From Vreelandella songnenensis (GTDB lineage Bacteria > Pseudomonadota > Gammaproteobacteria > Pseudomonadales > Halomonadaceae), in the NCBI RefSeq assembly GCF_003002925.1, contig NZ_PVTK01000010.1:30037-94036 (forward strand): a stretch of 64,000 nt of DNA. The letters run 5' to 3'. Position numbers and translations under genes: made by a program. Shown piece after piece: positions 49,912-59,164 of the stretch. The notes below the pieces were generated by a model. The model had not been told where the DNA came from, did not search any database, and saw only the letters and a list, made by a program, of their open reading frames with translations. Numbering within the stretch: the first letter of the stretch is position 1; every line of letters starts with the position of its first letter.

Positions 49912-51114
49912 ATGTCGCTGAATGTTCTGGTCATTGGGGCAGGAATGGGCGGTTTGAGCGCTGCGCTGGCGTTCCAGCAGCAGGGCCACCACGTCACTGT
50001 AATGGAGCGGGTAGAGGAGATGCGCCCGGTGGGGGCGGCTATTTCGCTGTGGTCCAACGGCGTCAAGGTGATGCATAAATTGGGCCTTGGCACTGCCATC
50101 GAGCGCTTGAGCGGCGACATGCAGCGCATGCGCTACCTGAGCCATGATGGCCACCTGCTGAGTGATTTCTCGCTGGCCCCGCTTTATGAAGACGTCAAGC
50201 AGCGCGCCTGCCCCATTGCCCGTGCCGCCTTGCAGCAAACCCTGTTTGAAGCGGTCGGCGCCGAGCATATAAAGCTTGGTCAGCACTGCGTGGATTACAC
50301 GAGCGACGCCCGTGGTGTGACCGCCATCTTCGCCGATGGCCGCGAGGTCGAAGCAGACCTGCTGGTCGTGGCCGATGGCACCCACTCCCGGCTGCGCAAC
50401 AAGATCGTGGGGCGCGCCGTGGAGCGCCAGTACGTGGGCTATGTGAACTGGAACGTGCGCGTACCCGCTTCAAATGCGCTCGCCCCGCTGGATAGCTGGG
50501 ACCAGTACGTGGGCGAAGGCAAGCGGGTGTCACTGATGCCCATGGGCACCGGCGGCAACAGCGAAGGGCAAGAGGAGTTCTACTGCTTCTTCGATGTGCC
50601 GCTACCTGCCGATACCCCCAACGACCCCGCCCGCTATACAGAAGAGCTGCGCGAGCACTTCGCCGGTTGGGCGCGGCCCGTACAGGCGCTGATCGAGCAC
50701 GTCGACCCGGCGCGCATGGCGCGGGTCGAGATTCACGATATCGCACCGCTCGAAACTTTGACCAGTAACCGCGTGGCGCTGCTGGGCGATGCCGCCCACG
50801 GCATGGCACCGGATCTGGGCCAGGGTGGCTGCCAGGCGATGGAGGATGCCTGGGTGCTGGCCCAGGCCGTGCAGCAGGCGCTCGAGAAGACGCCCGTGGT
50901 AGAGGAGGCCCTGCGCCAGGCGCTTGAAACCTACGATGTCGCCCGGGTCGAGCGGGTAGGCGAGATCGTGGCCAGAGCGCGCACGCGGGCGGAGATGATT
51001 CACGGCCACACCCCGGCGCTGACTCAGGCGTGGTACGCCGAACTGGGCCAGGAAGATGGCCAGGGCGTGCGTGAAGGCATTCGCAAAACCATTCTGGGCG
51101 GCCCGTTGGGCTGA
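49912..51114 (+). CDS. hpxO: FAD-dependent urate hydroxylase-like monooxygenase
   Basis: 400 aa from ATG 49912 (AAGGAG upstream). Group A flavoprotein monooxygenase: GAGMGGLSAALAF dinucleotide loop, GDAAHGMAPDLGQGGCQAMEDA second FAD motif. It resembles Klebsiella HpxO over its length (PVGAAISLWSNGVKVMH, GYVNWNVRV, GEGKRVSLMPM, terminal ILGGPLG). HpxO converts urate to 5-hydroxyisourate using NADH and O2. None of the usual following purine genes is adjacent, so a different aromatic substrate is conceivable. Confidence 0.78.
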   Translation: MSLNVLVIGAGMGGLSAALAFQQQGHHVTVMERVEEMRPVGAAISLWSNGVKVMHKLGLGTAIERLSGDMQRMRYLSHDGHLLSDFSLAPLYEDVKQRACPIARAALQQTLFEAVGAEHIKLGQHCVDYTSDARGVTAIFADGREVEADLLVVADGTHSRLRNKIVGRAVERQYVGYVNWNVRVPASNALAPLDSWDQYVGEGKRVSLMPMGTGGNSEGQEEFYCFFDVPLPADTPNDPARYTEELREHFAGWARPVQALIEHVDPARMARVEIHDIAPLETLTSNRVALLGDAAHGMAPDLGQGGCQAMEDAWVLAQAVQQALEKTPVVEEALRQALETYDVARVERVGEIVARARTRAEMIHGHTPALTQAWYAELGQEDGQGVREGIRKTILGGPLG

Positions 51115-51124
51115 GAAAAAGCCC

Positions 51125-51155
51125 AAAAAAAGCGTGCGGCCAAAAGGCCGCACGC
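51125..51155 (-). terminator. Rho-independent terminator of the NRAMP-like gene
   Basis: GCGTGCGGCC and GGCCGCACGC form a perfect 10-bp stem around AAAA. Seven A residues on the plus strand give a T tract for minus-strand transcripts, 28 bases after the stop of the transporter gene. Confidence 0.9.
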
Positions 51156-51182
51156 GTGTCGTCACGATTGCACGCCTTTTGC

Positions 51183-52502
51183 TCAGAAGATAAAGCGCAC
51201 GTAAATATAGCCCAGCGATAAAAGCGTCAGCGTGGCAATCGCCAGCCAGCTCCAGGCGTTGATCAGCTTCGAGGGGCGAAGCGATACCGGCACGGTGGCG
51301 CCGTTGGCGGTGAAGTGGTTCAGCGCGGCGAGGATCGGGCTGAGCAAGAACGCCACGACCATCACGAAGTCCATGAAGAGGCGGAAATTGCCCATCAGCG
51401 TATACAGAATCACCGCCGCCAGGAGCGAAAGCCCGATCAGCGACACCAGAAACGCCGGGCTGCCCTCGATCGTGCGGGACGTTTCCGTCGCGCCCGCCGG
51501 ACGGGTGAAGGTGTACCAGGAGGCGCTGATCATGCGCGGAAAACCGTCGAGCACGGTCAAGAGCGTGGTCAGCATGACGGTAAACGCCGAAATGCCCACG
51601 ACCACGCCGCTCCACTCGCCCAGGGTGCTGGTGTAAAGGCTGATGACCTGGCTTGCAAAGCCGACCGCGCCGTCCGCCGGGGTGATGCCCTGGCTGTGCA
51701 TGACGCCCGCGCCCATGATCACGAAACACGCCGCCAGCACGCCGGCGCCGATATAGCCGATGTTGAAATCGATCTTTTCGGCGGCGGTGTCGCTGCGCCT
51801 ACCTTGCGCCTTGTTGCGCGCCTCGGACCACAGCGAGTTCATGACGGCAAGCGTAATGTCCGAGGGCATCAACCCAAGCACCGCCACCAGGGTCACGAAG
51901 GTCGCCACGCTCCAGAGCGGCGACACTGCCGTTTCCGGATAGAAGGTCCAGTCCACCAGCGGCAGGGCAACGATCGCGGCCAGCACGGTAGTCACGCTCA
52001 AGATCACCACGAAGACCTTGTTGACCCAGTCCAGCAGCTTGTAGCCGCCAGCGAAGGTCAGCACGCCACACAGCGCGATCAGAATGACCGCTACCGTGGG
52101 CGGGCTGAGCGTCAGCGGTACGATGCTGCCGGCAAGGCCCGCGGTGGTGATCGCGATGGCGGCGATGATGATCGCGGTCACGGGGATCTGCACCAGCGCG
52201 AACAGCCCCACCACCGAGCGCCCGAAGGTCTGGCGATACCCCTCGACCAGAGATTTGCCGGTCACGCTGACATAAAAAGGCCCGAAGAAGAACGACGGAT
52301 ACTTGAGCAGCACGGCAAGCAGGATGAAGCCCAGCAGGCCAATGCCGTATTCAGCCCCGGCACGCGTTGACTGGACGACGTGCGAGGTGCCGATGGCCGC
52401 CCCTGCAAATAGAAAACCGGGCCCGAGAGCCGCGAGGTACTTGGCATACACTGATTTGGCCGGTACCGGGGCCGTCAGCGTACTGGATTCTTGAGGGGGC
52501 AT
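51183..52502 (-). CDS. NRAMP-fold transporter lacking the canonical metal motifs
   Basis: 439 aa, about 11 helices. The start of helix 1, LGPGFLFAGAAIGTSHVVQS, aligns with NRAMP metal transporters, but the metal-binding DPGN motif is replaced by GTSH. The helix 6 region reads LMPSDITLAVMNSLW where classical NRAMP has a MPH motif. The protein is thus a divergent branch and may move Mg2+, another cation, or a non-metal substrate. It stands alone, with its own terminator. Confidence 0.8.
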   Translation of the reverse strand: MPPQESSTLTAPVPAKSVYAKYLAALGPGFLFAGAAIGTSHVVQSTRAGAEYGIGLLGFILLAVLLKYPSFFFGPFYVSVTGKSLVEGYRQTFGRSVVGLFALVQIPVTAIIIAAIAITTAGLAGSIVPLTLSPPTVAVILIALCGVLTFAGGYKLLDWVNKVFVVILSVTTVLAAIVALPLVDWTFYPETAVSPLWSVATFVTLVAVLGLMPSDITLAVMNSLWSEARNKAQGRRSDTAAEKIDFNIGYIGAGVLAACFVIMGAGVMHSQGITPADGAVGFASQVISLYTSTLGEWSGVVVGISAFTVMLTTLLTVLDGFPRMISASWYTFTRPAGATETSRTIEGSPAFLVSLIGLSLLAAVILYTLMGNFRLFMDFVMVVAFLLSPILAALNHFTANGATVPVSLRPSKLINAWSWLAIATLTLLSLGYIYVRFIF

Positions 52503-52833
52503 GGCAGGCTCCTTGTGAGCGGGATTCGGATAATCTTCGTTATTGTTTTCGCGTGAACAGCGTTATGGGGGCGTTACAGGGGCGCTATGGTAGCTCAGTC
52601 GAGGACCGCTTTCCTATTGCTCGGAGTTATCCTTGGTGACTCACACCCTGACGCCGCCGCTTGGCTTGCATGCGTATATGGCTTGCCGCAGGTCAGGTAC
52701 GCAGCTGATATGTATTTATTGCACCTTTCTGAGTCTGTACTGGGAAGGCTTGGCAAGGCATAGTCGTACCGGCCCGACGCAAGATTGCCAGCTGGGCCAA
52801 GCGCAGGACGATAAACCGTTTAAGGGGCCGACC
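52503..52833. other. Intergenic region, no gene recognised
   Basis: 331 bp between the divergent NRAMP-like gene and a small membrane protein. The reading frame of the latter extends back to 52633, but the added residues look random and lack a ribosome site. Confidence 0.55.
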
Positions 52834-53457
52834 ATGTTGACTGTTTTTATCTATTTGATGATTTTTGTGGGCGTGACCGTCGCGCTCTACCAAGTCTACG
52901 AAGTCAACTACAACATCAACTTCGCCAACGACCTGAAGCTTTCCGATGCCGACAAGGCGCATCTGAGCGAGCTGGCACAAAAGGCCGAAGTGGCGAAGCG
53001 CGGTGATGCCAGCGCGTTCAACCAGGCGGTTGCGCGCATCTTTGGCTCAGAGCTTGACCCCCACATCGTGCTACGGGCGTTTTCCGAGGAGAAGTTGAGC
53101 ACCTACGCCATTCCGCTGGTGCGCCGCCGCAAGCGGCTCGAAAACGGCCGCGAAGCAAGCCTTTGCCACCTGCCCAGGCGCAATATTCGCGTGCTGATGA
53201 TTTCGCTGGTGATCGTGAACAGCATGTTGGCCCAGTTTCTGGGCGGCATGAGTATCTTTACGCTGCTCTACCCGGCCACCTCGCCCGCGTTTACCTGGCT
53301 GAATTCGCCGGCCATCCTGATGCTGCTGACCTTCTTGCTGATCGCGGTCTCCCACGGTATTTCGCGGTTTGATATGTACCGGCACGATCTGTATCAAATT
53401 GGAGAGCTGATGCGCCAGGCGCCGGAAGGCCGCCCCCTGCAAGGCCAAAGCGCTTAG
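52834..53457 (+). CDS. Hypothetical membrane protein
   Basis: 207 aa from ATG 52834 (AAGGGG upstream). One N-terminal helix (LTVFIYLMIFVGVTVALYQV), a charged middle part (residues 25-110), and two C-terminal helices (VLMISLVIVNSMLAQFLGG; AILMLLTFLLIAVSHGI). No family recognised. Confidence 0.7.
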   Translation: MLTVFIYLMIFVGVTVALYQVYEVNYNINFANDLKLSDADKAHLSELAQKAEVAKRGDASAFNQAVARIFGSELDPHIVLRAFSEEKLSTYAIPLVRRRKRLENGREASLCHLPRRNIRVLMISLVIVNSMLAQFLGGMSIFTLLYPATSPAFTWLNSPAILMLLTFLLIAVSHGISRFDMYRHDLYQIGELMRQAPEGRPLQGQSA

Positions 53458-53465
53458 CTTGGGCA

Positions 53466-54875
53466 TTAGAATGAGGCCAGTAACCGTCCGAGCAGCGCCA
53501 TGGCCTCTTCACTGCGCGGTGTCCAGGGGTGGCCGTAGCTCAAGCGCGCGCAGTGGCGATACCCCTGCGTCGCGGAGAAGATCGGCCCCGGGGCGATGCT
53601 GATGCCCTGCTCGCGGGCCATATGGAACAGACGCAGCGAATCGACCTGGCGGGGAAATTCAAACCATAGAAAATAGCCGCCTGACGGGCGCGTGGCCCGG
53701 GTGCCCGCAGGGAAGTAGCGGGCCGCCGCATCCAGCATGTGCCCCTGCTGGGTTTCCAGAGCGTAGCGCAGCCTGCGCAGATGGCGGTCGTAGCCACCGT
53801 GCTGCAGGTAGTCGGCAATCGCCACCTGAGCGGGTACCGAGGGCGAGATGGTGGTCATCAGTTTCAGCCGCGAAATACTCTCCGCGTAGCGCCCGCCCGC
53901 GACCCAGCCCACCCGGTAGCCCGGCGCCAGGCACTTGGAAAACGACCCGCAGTGAATCACCAGCCCCTCGTCATCGTAGTGCTTGACCGGCGTGGGCGGC
54001 GTAGTGCCAAAGTAGAGCTCGGCATAGACATCGTCTTCGATCAACGGTACCTGATGCTGCTTTAAAAGCGCGTAGAGCGCCTGCTTCTTGGCATCGCTCA
54101 GGCTCGCGCCCAGTGGGTTCTGCAAGTGGCTCATGAACCAGCAGGCCTTGATAGGGTGGCGGGCCAGGCTCTCCGCCAGGGCCTCCAGGTCGATCCCCTC
54201 CCGCGGATGCACGGGAATCTCCACCGCTCTGAGCTTCAGGCGTTCAAGCACCTGAAGGCTTGCGTAAAAGGCGGGCGACTCGATGGCGACAAGATCCCCC
54301 GGAGACGTCACGCACTGAAAGCCTAGGTTCAGCGCCTCCATGGCGCCGTTGGTAATTACCAGCTCCTGGGGTGTCAGGTGCACCCCGGTCAAGCGATAGC
54401 GCAGGGCGATCTGGCGGCGCAGGTCCGGGTCACCGGCGGTCATGTCGGCAATGATGGCGTCGGCCGGCAGCGCCCGCAGCCCCTTGGTCATGCTGCGTGC
54501 CAGGCGCGGTAGCGGAAAAAGCTCGGGGCCGGGAAACGCCGAGCCGAAGGGCACCGTATCGCTATCCTGAAGGGAGCCCAGTACCGAAAAGACCAGCTCG
54601 CTGACGGCAATGTCGGCGGTCTCCTGAACGCACGGGTTCATCTCGGGCTCGTTGAGCAGACGCTGGGCCTGTTCGCGCACGAAATAGCCCGAGCGCGGCC
54701 GCGCCACGATCAGCCCCTGATTCTCCAGCAGGTAGTACGCCTGAAACACGGTGGAGGGGCTGATGCCGTAGTGGCGGCTGGCCTGGCGTACCGAAGGCAC
54801 GCGCTCCCCCGGCGCCAGCACGCCGCTGCGAATCAGCTCGGAAATCTCGTCGGCAAAGCGTTCGTAGCGTTTCAT
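53466..54875 (-). CDS. MocR-family GntR regulator with aminotransferase-like domain
   Basis: 469 aa from ATG 54875. N-terminal GntR winged HTH (LAPGERVPSVRQASRHYGISPSTVFQAYYLL, residues 20-52) and a fold-type I aminotransferase domain with PLP lysine in HCGSFSKCLAPGYRVGW. MocR proteins such as PdxR and GabR use PLP or PLP adducts as effectors. It is adjacent to, and on the same strand as, a FabF-like gene. Target genes are unclear. Confidence 0.9.
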   Translation of the reverse strand: MKRYERFADEISELIRSGVLAPGERVPSVRQASRHYGISPSTVFQAYYLLENQGLIVARPRSGYFVREQAQRLLNEPEMNPCVQETADIAVSELVFSVLGSLQDSDTVPFGSAFPGPELFPLPRLARSMTKGLRALPADAIIADMTAGDPDLRRQIALRYRLTGVHLTPQELVITNGAMEALNLGFQCVTSPGDLVAIESPAFYASLQVLERLKLRAVEIPVHPREGIDLEALAESLARHPIKACWFMSHLQNPLGASLSDAKKQALYALLKQHQVPLIEDDVYAELYFGTTPPTPVKHYDDEGLVIHCGSFSKCLAPGYRVGWVAGGRYAESISRLKLMTTISPSVPAQVAIADYLQHGGYDRHLRRLRYALETQQGHMLDAAARYFPAGTRATRPSGGYFLWFEFPRQVDSLRLFHMAREQGISIAPGPIFSATQGYRHCARLSYGHPWTPRSEEAMALLGRLLASF

Positions 54876-54942
54876 GTTCCCCACCGCCCAACATCAGGCC
54901 CTGAGGATACGCTAACGGCAGACAAAAACCGATGCGCAGGCG

Positions 54943-56208
54943 CTATAGGCGGCTGAGGATCAGCGCCGCATTGACGCCGCCAAACCCAAATCCGTTGCAC
55001 AGCACGTGCTGTGCAGGATGTGTGCGCTGAGTATGGGGGATGAAATCCAGATCCCGCGTCTCTTCATCGCTTTGGCTCAGGTTCAGCGTAGGCGGCAGAT
55101 GGCCAGTGGTGGCGGCCAGCGCTGAAAAGATGCCTTCGACACCGCCCGCCGCGCCCAGCAGATGCCCGGTGGAGGATTTGGTGGAGGAGATCGGAATGCC
55201 AGGCAGGAGGCTGCCAAACACGCGGCGCAGCGCGGCAATTTCGGCGCGGTCGCCCACCGGGGTCGAGGTGGCGTGAGCGTTGATGTAGCCAATCGCGTCA
55301 GGCGCAAGCCCCGCCATGTTGAGCGCTGAGTGAATGGCCGCCGCCGCGCCGTTGCCGTCATCCGGCCCGGCGGTCATATGGTAGGCATCGGCGCTGGTGC
55401 CGTAGCCGCTGATCACCGCCAAAGGTGTGGCGCCTCGAGCCTCTGCATGGGCCAGGGTTTCAATCACCATGAGGCCGGCGCCTTCGCCCATCACAAAGCC
55501 GTTGCGGCGACTATCGAAAGGGCGCGACGCGCTTTCTGGCTGCTCGTGATCGGTGGAGAGCGCCTTGAGCGCATTGAAACTGGCAAGCGATAGTGGATCG
55601 ATACACGCCTCGGCCCCGCCCACCAGCGCCACATCTGCTTCGCCACTGCGAATCAGGCGCATGCCGTCGCCAATCGCCTGAAGCCCCGCCGCGCAGGCGG
55701 TGACCGGGCACCCAAGCGGACCCTGAAAGCCGTAGCGGATCGACAGGTTACCCGCCGCCATATTGGCCAGAAAGGCCGGCACGGTAAACGGTGATACCCG
55801 GCGGGAACCCTTGGTCTGCAGCGTTTGCTGGGCCTCGGTGATGGTGGGGAAACCGCCAATGCCGGAGCCTACTATGGTGGCCGTGGCGCGCCGCTGGGCT
55901 TCGTTTTCAGGCTGCCAGCCTGCCTGTTCCAGCGCCTCTTTAGCCGCCGCCAGGGCATAGAGGCTGAACAGATCCAGCTTGCGGCGCTCCTTGGCGTTAG
56001 CTATATCATCCAGGCAGAGGCCGTTTTTCGGGTCGTCTGCTGCGTGGGTCACGGTTCCGGCGATCTTGATCGGGGTGGCGTCGGTATCAAAGCGGGTAAT
56101 CCGCCGAATGCCGGACTGCCCGTCCAGCAGGCGCGCCCAGCTAGTCTTGACGTTATTACCCAAGGGGCTGACCATACCCATGCCGGTAATCACAATAGGG
56201 GAATGCAT
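54943..56208 (-). CDS. FabF-like beta-ketoacyl-ACP synthase
   Basis: 421 aa. Thiolase-fold KAS I/II. Catalytic Cys in VTACAAGLQAIGDG and the two His in NAHATSTPVGD and SSTKSSTGHLLGAAGG. It condenses malonyl-ACP with acyl-ACP in fatty acid synthesis. It is away from a fab cluster and divergent from a TetR gene, so it looks like a supplementary synthase used under special conditions. Confidence 0.88.
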   Translation of the reverse strand: MHSPIVITGMGMVSPLGNNVKTSWARLLDGQSGIRRITRFDTDATPIKIAGTVTHAADDPKNGLCLDDIANAKERRKLDLFSLYALAAAKEALEQAGWQPENEAQRRATATIVGSGIGGFPTITEAQQTLQTKGSRRVSPFTVPAFLANMAAGNLSIRYGFQGPLGCPVTACAAGLQAIGDGMRLIRSGEADVALVGGAEACIDPLSLASFNALKALSTDHEQPESASRPFDSRRNGFVMGEGAGLMVIETLAHAEARGATPLAVISGYGTSADAYHMTAGPDDGNGAAAAIHSALNMAGLAPDAIGYINAHATSTPVGDRAEIAALRRVFGSLLPGIPISSTKSSTGHLLGAAGGVEGIFSALAATTGHLPPTLNLSQSDEETRDLDFIPHTQRTHPAQHVLCNGFGFGGVNAALILSRL

Positions 56209-56253
56209 AGCGGCTCCTCATGGCGTTAAATAACCGTCACGCTAGCAGTACAC

Positions 56254-56272
56254 ATTATATGATCAAGATAAT
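56254..56272. promoter_or_regulatory. Possible TetR operator
   Basis: ATTAT and ATAAT form inverted arms around ATGATCAAG between the divergent FabF-like and TetR genes. Short and AT-rich, so tentative. Confidence 0.3.
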
Positions 56273-56299
56273 ATTCAGCGGTTTAACGGCGAGGTAACC

Positions 56300-56953
56300 A
56301 TGCCTTACCCCAAACACCATAAAGCGAAAACCCGCGAGCGCATCCTGGCTTCAGCCACCGAGCTGTTCAGCCGGTACGGCTTCAACAAGGTCTCCATCGG
56401 CCAGGTGATGAAGCTTTCCAAGATGACACACGGCGCATTCTATGCACACTTTGCCTCCAAGGAGGCGCTCTACGATGCGTCGGTACGCAAGACGCTGGAT
56501 GGCAGCCGGGCCGCCAGGCTGGTCAAGGGGCCGCTCTCCTTGCAGCACCTGACCGAGCTGGTTTCCAACTACTGGAACCTTCAGGAACTGGAGCGCAAGC
56601 AGCAGCCTGGGCCTGAAGCGGTGCTTTTCAATGAAATAGGCAGCGAAAAAGCCGAAATTCGCACCATGTTCGAAGCCTCGTATCTGAGCATGAAGAGGAT
56701 GCTGGAGACCCGCCTGCTGGCGCTGAGTCGGCTCAAGAAGCTGCCCTTTGCCAACGACCGCCGCGTGATTGCCGATAAGTCGCGGGTGATCCTGGCGTCC
56801 TTGGTAGGGGCTGTCGCCATTGCCAAGAGCCTGCCCGGTGAAGAGGAGCGCCAGCATGTGCTGATGGCAACGCAGCGACAGATCCTGCTGATGCTCGGCG
56901 TCAGCGAGAAAGAGGCCGAGGGGATGCTGCAAGGGGTGATGGGGAAGGCATGA
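56300..56953 (+). CDS. TetR-family regulator
   Basis: 217 aa. N-terminal TetR HTH (RERILASATELFSRYGFNKVSIGQVMKLSKMTHGAFYAHFASKEALY, residues 12-58). It is 91 bases from the divergent FabF-like gene, its likely target. The ligand is probably a fatty-acyl or lipophilic compound (inference). Confidence 0.9.
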   Translation: MPYPKHHKAKTRERILASATELFSRYGFNKVSIGQVMKLSKMTHGAFYAHFASKEALYDASVRKTLDGSRAARLVKGPLSLQHLTELVSNYWNLQELERKQQPGPEAVLFNEIGSEKAEIRTMFEASYLSMKRMLETRLLALSRLKKLPFANDRRVIADKSRVILASLVGAVAIAKSLPGEEERQHVLMATQRQILLMLGVSEKEAEGMLQGVMGKA

Positions 56954-57083
56954 AGACAACGGCCGTTGCGGCACTCCTGCTCCTTTTCTGCCAACGCCCG
57001 TCTCATCTGTTCACCGCTTCCCCCTTCCTTCTCAGCGCTGTAAAGTAGCCCGCTAACAAAACGCACGTACTCAGGTAACTACC

Positions 57084-57356
57084 ATGCCCTTCCGCCGCTA
57101 CCCAGAACAGCGCCTGCTTGCCGCGCGCAAGCTGCACCCCCGGTTTACGCCGGTGGTCTTTGCCTTCTACATGTCGACGATCATGGCGTTCTTGATGACA
57201 CTGATCATCACCGCCGTCAACGCAGGCATGAGCGATGACTATTTTAGCCAGGTGTGGAATGCCTATCGTGTCGCGATGCCCAGCGCCTTTCTGTGCATCC
57301 TGGTGGTGCGCCCGCTGGTCGCCCGCCTGGTTCAGTTTACGATCAGGTCGCACTGA
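57084..57356 (+). CDS. DUF2798 small membrane protein
   Basis: 90 aa. Two hydrophobic helices with the DUF2798 pattern (STIMAFLMTLIITAVN; FLCILVVRPLVARLVQ). Function unknown. It lies alone between the TetR gene and pntA. Confidence 0.78.
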   Translation: MPFRRYPEQRLLAARKLHPRFTPVVFAFYMSTIMAFLMTLIITAVNAGMSDDYFSQVWNAYRVAMPSAFLCILVVRPLVARLVQFTIRSH

Positions 57357-57576
57357 GACAATTACCCCCTTCGGTTTTCGCCCATACTCGGCCTCCCTTT
57401 GTGCACGACCTGCCTGTCAGCGGCGGTCTATCAAAGGTTGAATAGCGTTTCTGAAAGCCATCATGCGAATCTGAGACGTTTGAACAAGGCGGGCAAATAA
57501 CAAAACCGCCTTTCCAGAGGGCCGCGCTTGCTATTCAGGCCGATAGCCCGCTTTCCAAACCGAAGGGAGTACCCGT

Positions 57577-59148
57577 GTGAGAATAGGCGCACCTAAGGAA
57601 ACGAGCCGGGGCGAAGCGCGGGTCGCGCTGACGCCTGAGAGCGCACAGCAGATCCAGAAGCTGGGCCATGAGTGCCTGATCGAAACCGGCGCTGGCCTGG
57701 CGGCGGGCTTCAACGACGATACCTACCGCGACGCGGGGGTCACCGTGGTGGATAGCGCCGAGGCGCTGTTCGAGGCGGCCGAGGTCGTCATCAAGGTTCG
57801 CGAGCCTTCCGAGGCCGAGGCTGCACGCCTGCGTGAAGGCCAGACGCTGATCGCGTTCTTCTGGCCCGCGCAGAACGAAGCGCTGCTGGAGGCGTGCCGC
57901 GCCCAGGGCGCCACGGTGATCGCCATGGACATGGTGCCACGCATTTCGCGGGCCCAGAAGATGGACGCGCTCTCCTCCATGGCCAACATCGCCGGTTACC
58001 GCGCGGTGATCGAGGCGGGCAACAACTTCGGGCGTTTCTTTACCGGCCAGGTAACTGCCGCGGGCAAGGTGCCGCCGGCCAAGGTGCTGGTGATCGGCGC
58101 GGGCGTGGCCGGGCTTGCCGCCATCGGCACCGCGACCAGCCTGGGGGCCGTGGTGCGCGCCTTTGACGTGCGCCCGGAAGTCTCCGAGCAGATCGAATCC
58201 ATGGGCGCCGAGTTTCTGTTTCTGGACTTCGAGAACAGCCAGGACGGTTCGGAAAGCGGCGGTTATGCCTCGCCCTCGAGCCCCGAGTTTCGCGAAAAGC
58301 AGCTCGAGTGCTTTCGCGAGCAGGCGCCAGATGTGGACATCGTCATCACCACCGCGCTGATCCCCGGCCGCCCGGCGCCCAAGCTGTGGCTCGAGGATAT
58401 GGTCGCGGCCATGAAGCCCGGCTCGGTGATTGTCGATCTCGCGGCTGAAAAGGGTGGTAACTGCGATTTAACCCAGCCCGATGAGCGCATCGTTAGTGAC
58501 AACGGCGTGATTGTGGTCGGCTATACCGACTTTCCCTCGCGCATGGCCACGCAGTCGTCGCTTCTGTATGCCACCAATATCCGCCATATGCTGACCGATT
58601 TAACGCCCGAGAAGGATGGCGTGATCAATCACAACATGGACGATGACGTCATCCGGGGCGCGACGGTTACCCATCAAGGTGACGTGACCTTTCCACCGCC
58701 GCCGCCCAAAGTAAAAGCGATTGCCGCGGCCAAGCCGAAGAAGAAAGAGAAAGAGCCGACGCCAGAGGAGAAGAAAGCCACGGAAGCGGCGGCGTTCAAG
58801 GCCCAGACCAAACGCCAGGTCGGCATATTAGCAATCGGCGGTGCGCTGATGCTGCTGCTTGGTCAGGTGGCGCCAGCCTCGTTCATGCAGCACTTCATCG
58901 TGTTCGTGCTGGCCTGCTTCATCGGTTTTCAGGTGATCTGGAAGGTGAGCCACTCGCTGCATACGCCGCTGATGGCGGTGACCAACGCGATTTCCGGCAT
59001 CATCATCCTGGGGGCGATTCTGCAGATCGGCTCGGGCAGTGCGGTGGTCAGTGTACTGGCGGCGATTTCGGTACTGATCGCGACCATCAATATCGTGGGT
59101 GGCTTCCTGGTGACACGCCGGATGCTGGCCATGTTCCAGAAATCCTGA
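57577..59148 (+). CDS. pntA: Proton-translocating NAD(P) transhydrogenase subunit alpha
   Basis: 523 aa from a GTG 57577 with AAGGGAG upstream. It has an NAD-binding N-terminal domain ([40 protein letters not shown]), a Lys-rich linker (about 375-405) and four C-terminal helices (about 410-520). It couples hydride transfer between NADH and NADP+ to proton flow at the inner membrane. It is followed by pntB after 16 bases. The fused alpha form matches E. coli. Confidence 0.95.
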   Translation: MRIGAPKETSRGEARVALTPESAQQIQKLGHECLIETGAGLAAGFNDDTYRDAGVTVVDSAEALFEAAEVVIKVREPSEAEAARLREGQTLIAFFWPAQNEALLEACRAQGATVIAMDMVPRISRAQKMDALSSMANIAGYRAVIEAGNNFGRFFTGQVTAAGKVPPAKVLVIGAGVAGLAAIGTATSLGAVVRAFDVRPEVSEQIESMGAEFLFLDFENSQDGSESGGYASPSSPEFREKQLECFREQAPDVDIVITTALIPGRPAPKLWLEDMVAAMKPGSVIVDLAAEKGGNCDLTQPDERIVSDNGVIVVGYTDFPSRMATQSSLLYATNIRHMLTDLTPEKDGVINHNMDDDVIRGATVTHQGDVTFPPPPPKVKAIAAAKPKKKEKEPTPEEKKATEAAAFKAQTKRQVGILAIGGALMLLLGQVAPASFMQHFIVFVLACFIGFQVIWKVSHSLHTPLMAVTNAISGIIILGAILQIGSGSAVVSVLAAISVLIATINIVGGFLVTRRMLAMFQKS

Positions 59149-59164
59149 GCGGCGGAGAGACGAT

